A DNA stretch of 64,000 bases from an uncultured Clostridia bacterium (GTDB lineage: Bacteria; Bacillota; Peptococcia; Peptococcales; Peptococcaceae): assembly GCA_944391285.1 (NCBI GenBank), contig CALXSY010000003.1:49389-113388 (forward strand), read 5' to 3'. A program made the position numbers and the translations under genes. The notes beneath the pieces are model-generated. The model saw only the letters and a program-made list of their open reading frames with translations, was not told where the DNA came from and made no database searches. Each line of letters begins with the position of its first letter. Within the stretch, counting starts at the first letter, position 1. Shown piece by piece: positions 9,744 through 17,575 of the stretch.

Positions 9744-10670
9744 TTATACTGTTCCATATACTTTTACAAAATAATCTACAAATTTTATTATTAGCTCAGG
9801 AGCATTTTTCGGAACCAAAAGCCCATGACCAACTTCTATTTTGGGTTGTAAAGGTATTATTTTTACATCATTATACTTATTAATTTGTGTCGAATTAAGT
9901 AAAGCAAATTCTGTAGTAACAATAGCTTCTGTGCCATTTACTAAAGCAGTTTCACAGCTTTGGCTTGAACCAGAAACCCTTATTTTTCTTCCTTTAAACC
10001 CATATTTTTTAATGCAATATAGGAAAAAATTTTCCCGACCAAATGATTCACTATAAGAAACTATTGGTACATTTTCCAAATCTTTAATGTTTACACTTTT
10101 ATGTTTGCTTATTGGCATTGCACTATTCATCAGCAAAACTAAAGGTTCTACTTTTAAAAAATATATATCAAAACTTTCTTCCAGAGTTTCTTTTAATGTC
10201 AAATAATCGTTTTTTTCAAACAATGCAAAAATTAATTGCGCAGAATAATCCTTTGCCAAAATTTTATCAAAAACATACATTGGCTCCTTATATTCAGCAA
10301 AATAGATAAAACTTGGATGTTCCTGAATAAAATGATTGACAATACTATTAAAAGGCAAAAAAAATGTCGGTGCTAATAAAATTTGGAATACTTCTCCCAA
10401 GCTGTTGCCTTCTACTTTTCGAGGAGACAACTCGTAAATTTTCTTTTTAATATCAATAATCTGCTTGCAATATTGGTAAAGTTTCTCTCCTTCTTCGGTG
10501 GGAAAAACTCCGTTGCGGTTGCGATGAATTAGTTTTACTGCCAACTCTTCCTCTAATTGCTTTATTGCTCTGCTAATATTTTGGTGAGTTACATACAACA
10601 TTTCTCCTGCTTTTGTCATTGAACGCAAATCAACTATCGCTACGAAATATTCCAATTGCTCCAAGTACAT
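9744..10670 (-). CDS. LysR-family transcriptional regulator 2
   Basis: A 308-residue LysR regulator with N-terminal helix-turn-helix (YLEQLEYFVAIVDLRSMTKA, then YVTHQNISRAIKQLEEELAV) and a C-terminal effector-binding domain. The start at 10668-10670 is fixed by GGAGG with eight-base spacing; upstream in-frame codons lack one. It stands directly upstream of hydrolase 2 and permease 2 in the same direction, separated by a strong terminator, so it is likely their regulator but transcribed separately. The four LysR proteins in the window are clearly different from one another, consistent with different inducers. Confidence 0.85.
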   Translation of the reverse strand: MYLEQLEYFVAIVDLRSMTKAGEMLYVTHQNISRAIKQLEEELAVKLIHRNRNGVFPTEEGEKLYQYCKQIIDIKKKIYELSPRKVEGNSLGEVFQILLAPTFFLPFNSIVNHFIQEHPSFIYFAEYKEPMYVFDKILAKDYSAQLIFALFEKNDYLTLKETLEESFDIYFLKVEPLVLLMNSAMPISKHKSVNIKDLENVPIVSYSESFGRENFFLYCIKKYGFKGRKIRVSGSSQSCETALVNGTEAIVTTEFALLNSTQINKYNDVKIIPLQPKIEVGHGLLVPKNAPELIIKFVDYFVKVYGTV

Positions 10671-10799
10671 AAAAACAACCTCCATTCGCCAAAAATATAA
10701 CTTCATTTTGCTATTTTCATCCTAATTGCTTACCCTCATTATTATAGCACATTATATCTCAATCTTCTATCTTAATAGCAAAAATACGGTTAATGCTCA

Positions 10800-11054
10800 T
10801 TAATTTTTTATTAATAGGAATTCTCCTTGCAAATTAAGCGCATGATTCATCGGAGCAGAACCCTGCCCTAAATCCAGCATAAAAACCAAAGCTCCGGAAA
10901 AATACGCCTTAGCCCTCTGCGCAAAGACTTCAAGCTTATAGACTTTGGCAAGATTAGCAGCAAGAGCGCTAAAAAGGATACTGCTTGTTCCGTGAATATT
11001 AACATTGGCAATGTGCTTGCCGTAAAACCATTGCGTCTTGCCGTTCTTATAGAA
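10800..11054 (-). pseudogene. Unrecognised coding remnant, C-terminal fragment
   Basis: An 85-codon open frame that begins directly after an in-frame stop and has no start codon or binding site. It contains KNGKTQWFYGKHIANVNIHG and, further on, GQGSAPMNHALNLQGEF. The composition looks like real protein, and the frame ends naturally at TAA 10800-10802. It lies downstream of a broken parB, so it may be debris of the same mobile element. I do not recognise the family. A shorter frame on the same strand at 10868-11062 is an out-of-register shadow. Confidence 0.35.
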
Positions 11055-11097
11055 TTAATCATTGGCTGTGACAGCCTTTAAACAAGAAAACGCAAGG

Positions 11098-11310
11098 CTA
11101 AAGATGTGTACACTTGTTCTCTTGGATAGAATTCAGCAAATATTCCTGCTCCTCAACAGCTAAATAAGACACCTCAACCGCTGGATGAAAGGACATCAAT
11201 TTTTCGTCAACCATATCCAACAACTTAGAGATTAACTCAGTTAGCCGAATATAGCGTTAAGCGCCTTACGCTGTTTAGTTCATTTTGTCCTAACAGTTCA
11301 TCCGATCTTA
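11098..11310 (-). pseudogene. Frameshifted ParB/Spo0J-like partition protein remnant
   Basis: The minus strand encodes RSDELLGQNELNSVRRL and, after a frameshift near 11255, RYIRLTELISKLLDMVDEK continuing with FHPAVEVSYLAVEEQEYLL to a stop at 11098-11100. This is the DNA-binding core and following helix of ParB-like proteins that clostridial integrative and conjugative elements carry. The 5' half and any start codon are missing. With neighbouring fragments it marks the scar of a mobile element. The family call rests on remembered motif similarity. Confidence 0.55.
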
Positions 11311-11312
11311 CT

Positions 11313-11345
11313 CCTAATAAATTCGTGCTTATTAGGCACGAATTT
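11313..11345. repeat. Two interleaved inverted repeats (A-B-A'-B')
   Basis: CCTAATAA (11313-11320) is complementary to TTATTAGG (11329-11336), and AAATTCGTGC (11319-11328) to GCACGAATTT (11336-11345). The four arms interlock with no spacers, so the two stems are mutually exclusive or could form an H-type pseudoknot. No gene overlaps it. It lies beside the parB remnant. Confidence 0.6.
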
Positions 11346-11408
11346 TCTTTGAGTTTTATCATAGTTTTTTCCCTCTTTCCCTTGTTCAAAATTTATTCTT
11401 TTATAAAA

Positions 11409-11819
11409 TTATGATTTTGAACCAAGGAATATAGCAAACATACTTGCAAATAATACCGCTGATCTGACAACTAAGCCTTTGATAAAGTTTTTCATTGAAA
11501 CGAAGCCATAACTGTACAGCAGCATTTCACTTCCTGTTTCATAGGAAAATAATAATGCGGCAATCATGAATACCATTGGAAAATTGATTGCCGCAATTTC
11601 TTCTAATAATCTAATACTCTGAATATACGCCAAAAATATAATCAATACGAAAATTTGTCCAGCATTGAAGCCATTGTATTTACGGGTCAAAAGCAATATT
11701 AAAGTAGCAATAAACATTGTCAATGCTTTTATTTTCTGCACATTGCTTCGCCTAAAGTTTTTATACTCTTTACTAAAACATAAGTAACTTTGGAATCGTA
11801 ATGAACATTCTTTTTCCAC
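11409..11819 (-). CDS. Hypothetical membrane protein, possibly a permease fragment
   Basis: A 136-codon frame with three or four hydrophobic stretches after a basic N-terminus. No convincing ribosome binding site precedes the first ATG. The segment IAAINFPMVFMIAALLF faintly recalls the re-entrant loop region of SLC13-like transporters, so it may be the stranded C-terminal part of one. It sits in a region of gene debris and overlaps another fragment on the opposite strand. It could also be non-functional. I do not recognise it with confidence. Confidence 0.35.
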   Translation of the reverse strand: MEKECSLRFQSYLCFSKEYKNFRRSNVQKIKALTMFIATLILLLTRKYNGFNAGQIFVLIIFLAYIQSIRLLEEIAAINFPMVFMIAALLFSYETGSEMLLYSYGFVSMKNFIKGLVVRSAVLFASMFAIFLGSKS

Positions 11820-11950
11820 CGGTATTTTTAAATACCGACAATACAGCTAATAATTACGCTATCATCAAAATACTCGGCACTACATCATATTTCCTGATTG
11901 TTTGTTTTATTAGTCCATTTATTTACTATTTCACCAATAAAGCTGAATAA
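11801..11950 (+). pseudogene. Short C-terminal transporter-like remnant
   Basis: Forty-nine codons ending at TAA 11948-11950 with one strong hydrophobic helix (TTSYFLIVCFISPFIYYF) and a short polar tail, as at the end of a permease. There is no binding site and no upstream coding sequence. It overlaps the start of the opposite-strand frame 11409-11819, so at least one of the two is not functional. The following 11951-12070 shows nothing recognisable. Confidence 0.3.
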
Positions 11951-12073
11951 TCATATGAGTTAACCAAACTTTTGCGTATTTATTTTACACAATAAGTAAT
12001 TTAGCATGGCTGCAACTCCATCCTCAAGCTCTAATTGTTCTCAGACATCTTCTCAGCCTCATATGCGCCACAC

Positions 12074-12114
12074 TTGACAAAAATCCGCATAAATGCTATA
12101 ATGAACTATGTTCA
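12074..12114 (+). promoter_or_regulatory. Sigma-A promoter of the tetR gene with operator
   Basis: TTGACA (12074-12079) and TATAAT (12097-12102) are a near-perfect pair with a 17-base spacer. TGAAC-TAT-GTTCA (12102-12114) covers the transcription start. The same motif precedes the next gene (12724-12738), so the TetR protein probably represses both. Confidence 0.8.
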
Positions 12115-12129
12115 CCAATAGGAGGCTTT

Positions 12130-12687
12130 ATGAATAATATAGTAATATCAAAAGAAGAAATTTTACATACTACCCGAGAGCTGATTATGGAACAAGGCTG
12201 GTCAGAGGTCAATATTCGCTCTGTTGCCGCTGCCTGCGGTGTTTCAGTAGGCTCTATTTACAACTATTTTTCCTCCAAAGCCGAATTAGTCGGCGCTTTA
12301 GTGGAAAATGTCTGGTATGAAGTTTTTCATCATTCTCCAGAAATGGAGGTTATGCAGGATACCTGCTCGTGCCTCAGCTGGATATATAATCGTTTAGAAT
12401 ACGGCTGCCGGCAATATCCCGGATTTTTCAGCAAGCATTCCCTGCGCTTTATGCAGGAAGAAAAAAGCGACGGCAAACGGCTGATGCAGCATACTTGGCA
12501 GCATATTTTAGACAAGCTGAGTGCGGTGCTCAAGCACGATCCCAAGATTCGTGCTGATGCTTTTGATGAAAATTTCAGCGCTGAAGAATTTGCTGAGATT
12601 CTCTTTTCACTTATTCTGGCGGCGCTTTTGCGGCAGGATTTTGATCCTTCCGCTGTTTTAAAGCTTGTTCGCAAAACTCTATATTAA
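12130..12687 (+). CDS. TetR/AcrR-family regulator
   Basis: A 185-residue TetR-type repressor. The N-terminal helix-turn-helix is canonical: ILHTTRELIMEQGWSEVNIR, then VAAACGVSVGSIYNYFSSKAELV. The C-terminal helical domain is of the unassigned ligand-binding kind. ATG follows AGGAGG with spacing of five. A strong promoter with an overlapping palindrome precedes the gene, and the same palindrome lies between this gene and the small membrane protein downstream, pointing to autoregulation and control of that neighbour. Confidence 0.88.
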   Translation: MNNIVISKEEILHTTRELIMEQGWSEVNIRSVAAACGVSVGSIYNYFSSKAELVGALVENVWYEVFHHSPEMEVMQDTCSCLSWIYNRLEYGCRQYPGFFSKHSLRFMQEEKSDGKRLMQHTWQHILDKLSAVLKHDPKIRADAFDENFSAEEFAEILFSLILAALLRQDFDPSAVLKLVRKTLY

Positions 12688-12712
12688 AATCCCACCCGCG
12701 GGTGGGATTTTT
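12686..12712 (+). terminator. Intrinsic terminator after tetR
   Basis: AAATCCCACCCG pairs perfectly with CGGGTGGGATTT with no unpaired loop in the written form, followed by T residues. It begins at the stop codon itself. Confidence 0.88.
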
Positions 12713-12723
12713 CCCAGAGCAAA

Positions 12724-12738
12724 TTGAACGTTGTTCAA
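12724..12738 (+). promoter_or_regulatory. TetR operator upstream of the small membrane protein
   Basis: TTGAAC-GTT-GTTCAA is a perfect palindrome with a three-base centre. It shares the core TGAAC-NNN-GTTCA with the site on the tetR promoter. It lies about 32 bases before the ATG of the next gene. Confidence 0.7.
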
Positions 12739-12769
12739 ATATGCTCTCTCTGAAAGGATGTGGCTTTTC

Positions 12770-13204
12770 ATGAAAGTTAAACGCAATACCCTGCTGCTAA
12801 TCGCCTGCTTGGTCTGGAGCGCAGCAGGCTTTAATATTCTGCGTATCGGCATTATGGCTTATCCTGCCTACCTCACAGCAATCAATCTGCTGTTATCCGG
12901 AGTAGTCTTTAGCATTTTTCAGCACTTCATCTTTGGGCGGCTGGTGGTTAAGCACACTGCCAGAATCAGTGCCTTTGAAGAAGAGCGGCATTACTTTTTC
13001 AAATTTTTTGATAAAAAATCCTTTATTATCATGGCAATTATGATGAGCGGCGGTATCGGTTTACGGGTGTCGGGCTTAGCGCCGGAAAGATTTATTGCTG
13101 TGTTTTATTCCGGATTAGGAGCGGCATTGCTTTTAGCCGGCATTTTGTTTGGTTATCATTACGGCAAAGCAATGTTTGCTACCGGACAAAATAAAGCCGG
13201 GTAA
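12770..13204 (+). CDS. Small membrane protein under TetR control
   Basis: A 144-residue protein with four predicted membrane helices: residues 7-25, 30-50, about 80-98 and 110-132. A charged loop with FEEERHYFFKFFDKKS lies in the centre. The start ATG at 12770 follows GAAAGGATG; the open frame begins further upstream without a binding site. No catalytic motif is visible and I do not recognise the family. Its only clue is the operator shared with the adjacent TetR gene, which suggests a ligand-induced membrane function such as efflux or stress response. Confidence 0.7.
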   Translation: MKVKRNTLLLIACLVWSAAGFNILRIGIMAYPAYLTAINLLLSGVVFSIFQHFIFGRLVVKHTARISAFEEERHYFFKFFDKKSFIIMAIMMSGGIGLRVSGLAPERFIAVFYSGLGAALLLAGILFGYHYGKAMFATGQNKAG

Positions 13205-13238
13205 AAGTAAAAACCGCCCTAGTTTACTTTGCCGCAAA

Positions 13239-14633
13239 TTATTCTGCCCAATAAATCTTTGCCCCCAGAGTTTGCAGCTCTTCGTCGTTTACAAAGACAT
13301 GCATAATTTTTCCTTGGCTGTCCAGCAAGAGCTTAGCACCGTTTGTTGCTGTACAAAGCAAATAATCCCCTAAGGAATATAATTCAGCGGCGTCAAGCTT
13401 CGGATACAGCGCTTCTTCACTGCCTAAAAGAAGCAATTCTTCATCTTGAAGCAGCCAAACACTATCTCCGGCTATAGCAAAATCATTCACTCCGTAGCGC
13501 AAATACTCCACCGTTTCACCGTCATAAGCCAAAAGCTGTCCGTCGCTGCTCAAGCAATAAAGCTTATCTTTACCGCCGCTAATTTTCGCGGGCTGAATAT
13601 TATACAGCAAGGTCACCTTTTGGCTCTCCGGCTCAACCTCCGCCCAATAATATTGCTTCTCTGCTGCTTGGTAAGCGGCAAGATAAACCTTATCCTGCCA
13701 AATTATCGGCTCACCGATAGGATAGCTATCAACTGATGTATAGAGGCGGTTGAATACCAGATTATCCTGCTCGATTTCCACTTGCTCCTCCCCTTGCCAC
13801 AGTTCTAAATTGCTGCCGCCTCTGCCGGTTACCAGCAGAGCATCATGATAAGGAGTGAAGGTTAGGGGCATCATGGTACTGCTTTCTATCTTTTGCACTA
13901 AACCGTTTTCGTCCCAGAGATGATAGATATTGCTGCCCATCATGCCTCCGGTGGCATATCCGCCCAAGAGATAATCGCCCAAATCCTCTAAGGCTAAAAG
14001 CGGAACCATCTCTGCCTCTAAGGCATAAACAGCTTCCCCATTCTTAGTCAGATCTGCATCCTTTACGCGCATCAAATTATTGTTTTGATCATAATAGTAC
14101 AGATCGCCGTTAAAGATTGCCCAAGTTTGCAAGGAATTAGCGTTAGCCTGCAAATACTCGCTTAAATCAACTATTTCTGCTTTCTCGCCGGATAATTCTT
14201 TAGCGATAACTACTGTTTGATTATCCTCCTGCCAGCTAACCTGGTAGCCTATTGCCTCGGCTACGGGGCGAATAGGCAGATAGGTTCGTCCGTCTTTAAT
14301 GATCGGCTCTGTATCCATTATCGTTTCTTCACCATTAACCATTAGCACAGCAGAACCGACCTGCAAAACCACTGTATTATCGTCTTTGGTAACAGTTATC
14401 TTTTGGTCTTCTGCCTCATATTCTACCTCTGCGCCTAAACTTTCCAGACATTTGCGCAGAGGAAGCTGAGTGCGATTATTTTTATCGATAAAGGGCAAAC
14501 CATAGCCATCTGCTTCATTAAACTCAAGCACCGCTCCTTCCGCTACTACGTTAATGGCAGGCTCTTCGGCATAAGCCGCTTGTCCAATCACAGCTAAGCC
14601 TAAGGCTAAAACTAAAGTCACTAATTTTTTCAT
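13239..14633 (-). CDS. Secreted stalk-domain protein with propeller-like C-terminus
   Basis: A 464-residue exported protein. Residues 1-22 are a signal peptide ending AAYA. Residues about 45-150 hold a copper-amine-oxidase N-terminal-like domain with its typical pair of strands: LPLRKCLESLGAEVEYEAED and, later, IIKDGRTYLPIRPVAEAIGY followed by VSWQEDNQTV. The rest is a repeated beta-rich region (YYYDQNNNLMRV, LYCLSSDGQLLAYDG, LYSLGDYLLCTATNG) like the DUF5050-type propellers of clostridial surface proteins. The domain name does not imply amine oxidase activity. It lies 15 bases downstream of the lipoprotein 14648-15709, so they probably form one unit. Start follows AAGGAGGAG. Confidence 0.78.
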   Translation of the reverse strand: MKKLVTLVLALGLAVIGQAAYAEEPAINVVAEGAVLEFNEADGYGLPFIDKNNRTQLPLRKCLESLGAEVEYEAEDQKITVTKDDNTVVLQVGSAVLMVNGEETIMDTEPIIKDGRTYLPIRPVAEAIGYQVSWQEDNQTVVIAKELSGEKAEIVDLSEYLQANANSLQTWAIFNGDLYYYDQNNNLMRVKDADLTKNGEAVYALEAEMVPLLALEDLGDYLLGGYATGGMMGSNIYHLWDENGLVQKIESSTMMPLTFTPYHDALLVTGRGGSNLELWQGEEQVEIEQDNLVFNRLYTSVDSYPIGEPIIWQDKVYLAAYQAAEKQYYWAEVEPESQKVTLLYNIQPAKISGGKDKLYCLSSDGQLLAYDGETVEYLRYGVNDFAIAGDSVWLLQDEELLLLGSEEALYPKLDAAELYSLGDYLLCTATNGAKLLLDSQGKIMHVFVNDEELQTLGAKIYWAE

Positions 14634-14647
14634 TTTGCTCCTCCTTT

Positions 14648-15709
14648 TTAAAATTCCTCAAAAACGGTTACTTTGCTTACTAAATTATCCTTGATTGCCA
14701 AAATAGCGTTTGTCCCTTCTTGGTTATAAATCACTTCTTTTGCTTCCCCGTTTTCATAAGTGATACAGCCATAGCTTGCCATATGAATTATCTCACCGTA
14801 AAGCAAGCGATACTCGCCAAGAAATTCATCATAGGCTATCTCATAGCCGCTGTCGGCAAATTTGCCGATCACGCTTTCTAAGGAGTCGCCCACCTTAATG
14901 CCTTTCACTAATTCTATTGCCGGATCTGAAGTCACTATCTGAAAAATATTTCCCTCTTCTCCGCTAAAATACCAAAGGGAAATTTCTGTCCCGCCTTCAG
15001 TTAAATATCTCCTGCCGTCATCTTGATGGTAAACTTCAAATTTTTCTACTGATTTTATTTCGCCGAAATAATCCTCTAACTGTTCCTCACTAACAGCTTG
15101 TGACAAAGAAACATGGACATCGCTTATATTAAAAGGCGCTCGGGGAAGCGCATAGGATAAAAATTGATAGCCATCTTCTGTTATCTTTAAAGTCAGCTTT
15201 CCTTTAATAGGATCGGGGGTATCTTTCATTTCCAATAAAACATATATCTCCACCTTATCACCATCACTACCGGTATTTTCAATACTGAGCTTATCATCCT
15301 TATAAGGGCTGTGCAGCGAAACTTCACGGCTAAAAATCAGCCTGTCTTCGCTGAATTCCGGCGACATAGCAGCAAGATCATCTTTAAGCTTAGCATAGTC
15401 GTAAATGTCCTCTGCAAAATATTCTCTAGCAAATTGCTCTAAATCATTTAACTCAACGATTGTCTTGCCGTCTGTAAAGGACGGATTAAGCTTTAAGTAT
15501 AGATTAAGAATATTGCGCATGCTGAGCTCTTGAGGCTCAGCAAATTCGGCAATATTGCCAAACAATAAATAGTTTGCCTGCACGACGATTTGTTTGTAAT
15601 CTTCTTCATTATGATTTTGCAAAAATTTTTCGCCCAAATCTTCTTTTAATGCACAAGCACTCAGCAAGATTACGGTCAATAAAACCGGCAGTAAATATCT
15701 TTTTCTCAC
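14648..15709 (-). CDS. Hypothetical lipoprotein
   Basis: A 353-residue lipoprotein; the lipobox LLSAC places the modified cysteine at residue 19. The mature part is acidic and beta-rich. The segment FFGEIKSVEKFEVYHQDDG near residue 210 and GIKVGDSLESVIGKF near 270 have the feel of repeated SmpA/OmlA-like or DUF-type modules, but no family is certain. The start is GTG at 15707-15709, preceded by an unusual run of eight G that contains the binding site. A strong sigma-A promoter lies upstream. The secreted stalk protein follows at 15 bases. Confidence 0.72.
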   Translation of the reverse strand: MRKRYLLPVLLTVILLSACALKEDLGEKFLQNHNEEDYKQIVVQANYLLFGNIAEFAEPQELSMRNILNLYLKLNPSFTDGKTIVELNDLEQFAREYFAEDIYDYAKLKDDLAAMSPEFSEDRLIFSREVSLHSPYKDDKLSIENTGSDGDKVEIYVLLEMKDTPDPIKGKLTLKITEDGYQFLSYALPRAPFNISDVHVSLSQAVSEEQLEDYFGEIKSVEKFEVYHQDDGRRYLTEGGTEISLWYFSGEEGNIFQIVTSDPAIELVKGIKVGDSLESVIGKFADSGYEIAYDEFLGEYRLLYGEIIHMASYGCITYENGEAKEVIYNQEGTNAILAIKDNLVSKVTVFEEF

Positions 15710-15716
15710 GGCAATA

Positions 15717-15776
15717 CCCCCCCCAAATAATTATTATTCCTAATTTTACTATAGCCTTCTTATCTTTTATTGTCAA
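15717..15776 (-). promoter_or_regulatory. Sigma-A promoter and poly-G ribosome binding site of the lipoprotein
   Basis: On the minus strand TTGACA (15771-15776) and TATAGT (15748-15753) are 17 bases apart. The Shine-Dalgarno region is a run of eight G (15717-15724) placed eight bases before the GTG. A closely similar promoter region precedes another lipoprotein at 29415-29443. Confidence 0.75.
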
Positions 15777-15795
15777 TGTATTTGTCATCAACAGC

Positions 15796-15831
15796 AAAAA
15801 AGATGTCGCCAAACCAAGCGACATCTTTTTT
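15796..15831. terminator. Intrinsic terminator
   Basis: AAAAAAGATGTCGC pairs with GCGACATCTTTTTT, 14 perfect pairs around an eight-base loop, with U-tracts possible on both strands. It closes the broken acetyltransferase gene. Confidence 0.85.
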
Positions 15832-15856
15832 ATCAATCTTTTATTTCTTTCAATAT

Positions 15857-16302
15857 TCAATAATCCTCAGAATCTAAGTCCAATCCTGTCTGCTTTCTAT
15901 CCATTTCCCTTAAGAAAATAAACATTCCTGTATCATCTTCATCATAAAACTCAGTCGGCTTGTTTGGATCTTTGTGGTAATTAACGTATTCTACCGCGAG
16001 AAAACCGCAGATATTAATATAAAAATGGATGTTTCTTCGGTCAAAATACGGGGTGCACGTTTCCCAAACCTTGACCTCTTTATGCAGTCTTTCTATTTCA
16101 AACCATAGAAAACGACCGATTCCTTTACCTTGTATGCCCGAGTTAACATAAAGAAAATCTGAATGCCCGCGGCTCTTATTTTCATCAATCATCACGATTG
16201 CCCCACCAACCATTTTCCCGTCCCGCACAGCTTTAATTCTGTCATTAGATTCTCTTTAAACCATTAGTCAACGCTGTAAATGTCAAAATATTTATTTATC
16301 AT
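15857..16302 (-). pseudogene. Broken GNAT-family acetyltransferase
   Basis: The intact part (15857-16228) encodes the acetyl-CoA-binding core of a GNAT enzyme: DGKMVGGAIVMID, then SGIQGKGIGRFLW (the RGxGIG-type pyrophosphate loop) and HFYINICGF. Upstream the frame has no start codon. Instead, codons for KYFDIYSVD, an in-frame TAA, then WFKENL and a shift into SNDRIKAVRDGK can be read from an ATG at 16300-16302. This matches the N-terminal arm of a GNAT protein interrupted by a stop and a frameshift. The gene is therefore probably dead, unless the core is translated from a GTG. The 16303-16474 stretch holds a further short coding-like fragment (STREEIEQKGSSTKVRFL) of unknown origin. Confidence 0.65.
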
Positions 16303-16474
16303 CCGCATTTTTTGCTTAAAACAGCAATTCTCTTCTTCCCAATTCGTTTAAAAAACGCACTTTAGTAGATGATCCTTTTTGCTCAATTTCTTCTCTTGTG
16401 CTTATAACAGGAGAAGAAATTTTTATAGCCTGAAAATTTCAACCGATTCTTCCGCTAATAAAACAATACTGTAA

Positions 16475-17404
16475 CTACGATATAAACTCGCTTAAAGCTT
16501 CGTCCTTCAGATAAAATACAACCTTGCAAAAAATATCAGCAAGATCATTTTGCGGCATACTTTCATTTAAAAGCAAACCATTATAAATCAAAAACTTATC
16601 TTTAATTTTAATATTGCAAATTTCCGGATACTGTTCTGCCATTGCTACTGCACCTTCAATAGGATTAATACTTCCTCCCATATTATCCAGCAGCAGCAAT
16701 CTTGATAAGCGAGTAGATTTTGCCCAAATAATCTCCGGTTCGCCAAAAAATTTTACTACTTGCAGCAAAAGGTGCTCTTCCGGCGCATCGGTAGGCACCA
16801 TAATTAAAGGCTTCTTAACAATACTTTTCAGCGAAATAGTTTTGTAATTGCCAAAATAAGAATTTCTATGAGTGCAATATACAAATTTATTAGTATGATA
16901 AGAAATAAATTTTAACGGTAGCTCAAACTTACGCATGCACTGCCCTTCGAACTCTAAAACATTAATCAACCCGATATCCGCTTGCTGCTGTTCCACTGCC
17001 TCAATAATTTGTTCAGCCGTTCCCGTTTGCATGTCCAGCTTAACTTTAGGATAGTGCTTATAAAACCAACTGATAATTTTCGGCAAAAACAACAAATCTA
17101 TACCTTGGTTGGTAATTATGCGCAATGTTCCCCGATAATTTTTCCCTTTTTCTTTTTGATAATGCTCTACTAACTCATCATGCAGCTGCACAATCTGATA
17201 CGCTACCTTTAATACATGCTGTCCTTCCTCAGTCAAGACAACACCTTTAGAACGCCGGTTTAAAAGCTGGACATTTAATTCTTCCTCCATCGCTTTAATA
17301 GATGCGCTCAAAGCTTGCTGAGTAATAAATAGTCTATTGCTGGCAGCCGTAATAGAGTGAGTTTCTGCAATTTTTATCAGATATCGCATTTGATCCAAAG
17401 TCAT
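16475..17404 (-). CDS. LysR-family transcriptional regulator 3
   Basis: A 309-residue LysR regulator with helix-turn-helix (LDQMRYLIKIAETHSITAA, then FITQQALSASIKAMEEELNV) and a C-terminal effector domain containing LRIITNQGIDLLFLPKI. ATG at 17402-17404 has GGAG nine bases upstream; the ATG at 17413 is only two bases from it and is less likely. The gene lies directly downstream of hydrolase 3 on the same strand after a terminator. Unlike modules 1, 2 and 4, no permease accompanies it. Confidence 0.85.
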   Translation of the reverse strand: MTLDQMRYLIKIAETHSITAASNRLFITQQALSASIKAMEEELNVQLLNRRSKGVVLTEEGQHVLKVAYQIVQLHDELVEHYQKEKGKNYRGTLRIITNQGIDLLFLPKIISWFYKHYPKVKLDMQTGTAEQIIEAVEQQQADIGLINVLEFEGQCMRKFELPLKFISYHTNKFVYCTHRNSYFGNYKTISLKSIVKKPLIMVPTDAPEEHLLLQVVKFFGEPEIIWAKSTRLSRLLLLDNMGGSINPIEGAVAMAEQYPEICNIKIKDKFLIYNGLLLNESMPQNDLADIFCKVVFYLKDEALSEFIS

Positions 17405-17506
17405 AAGGTTCATCTCCAGGCCGGTAAAATGTATTTATATTTTACCATAGAAAAACATTGTTTACAACTTTACTTCAAATATTTGCTTTAAAAAATTTAT
17501 AAAAAA

Positions 17507-17541
17507 AAACAGAAACTACTTGTAAAAAAGAGTTTCTGTTT
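17507..17541 (-). terminator. Intrinsic terminator after hydrolase 3
   Basis: AAACAGAAACT pairs perfectly with AGTTTCTGTTT; on the minus strand the stem runs into nine T. It separates hydrolase 3 from the LysR gene. Confidence 0.85.
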
Positions 17542-17575
17542 ACATTTGTTTCTATGAAATACAACTTTTTTAAAA

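Noticed and set aside
10868..11062. Separate 64-codon gene on the minus strand
   Set aside because: It is out of register with the more protein-like frame 10800-11054, has no ribosome binding site and contains unlikely composition.
12330..12674. 114-codon frame on the minus strand
   Set aside because: It is the reverse-strand shadow of the TetR gene, without a start signal.
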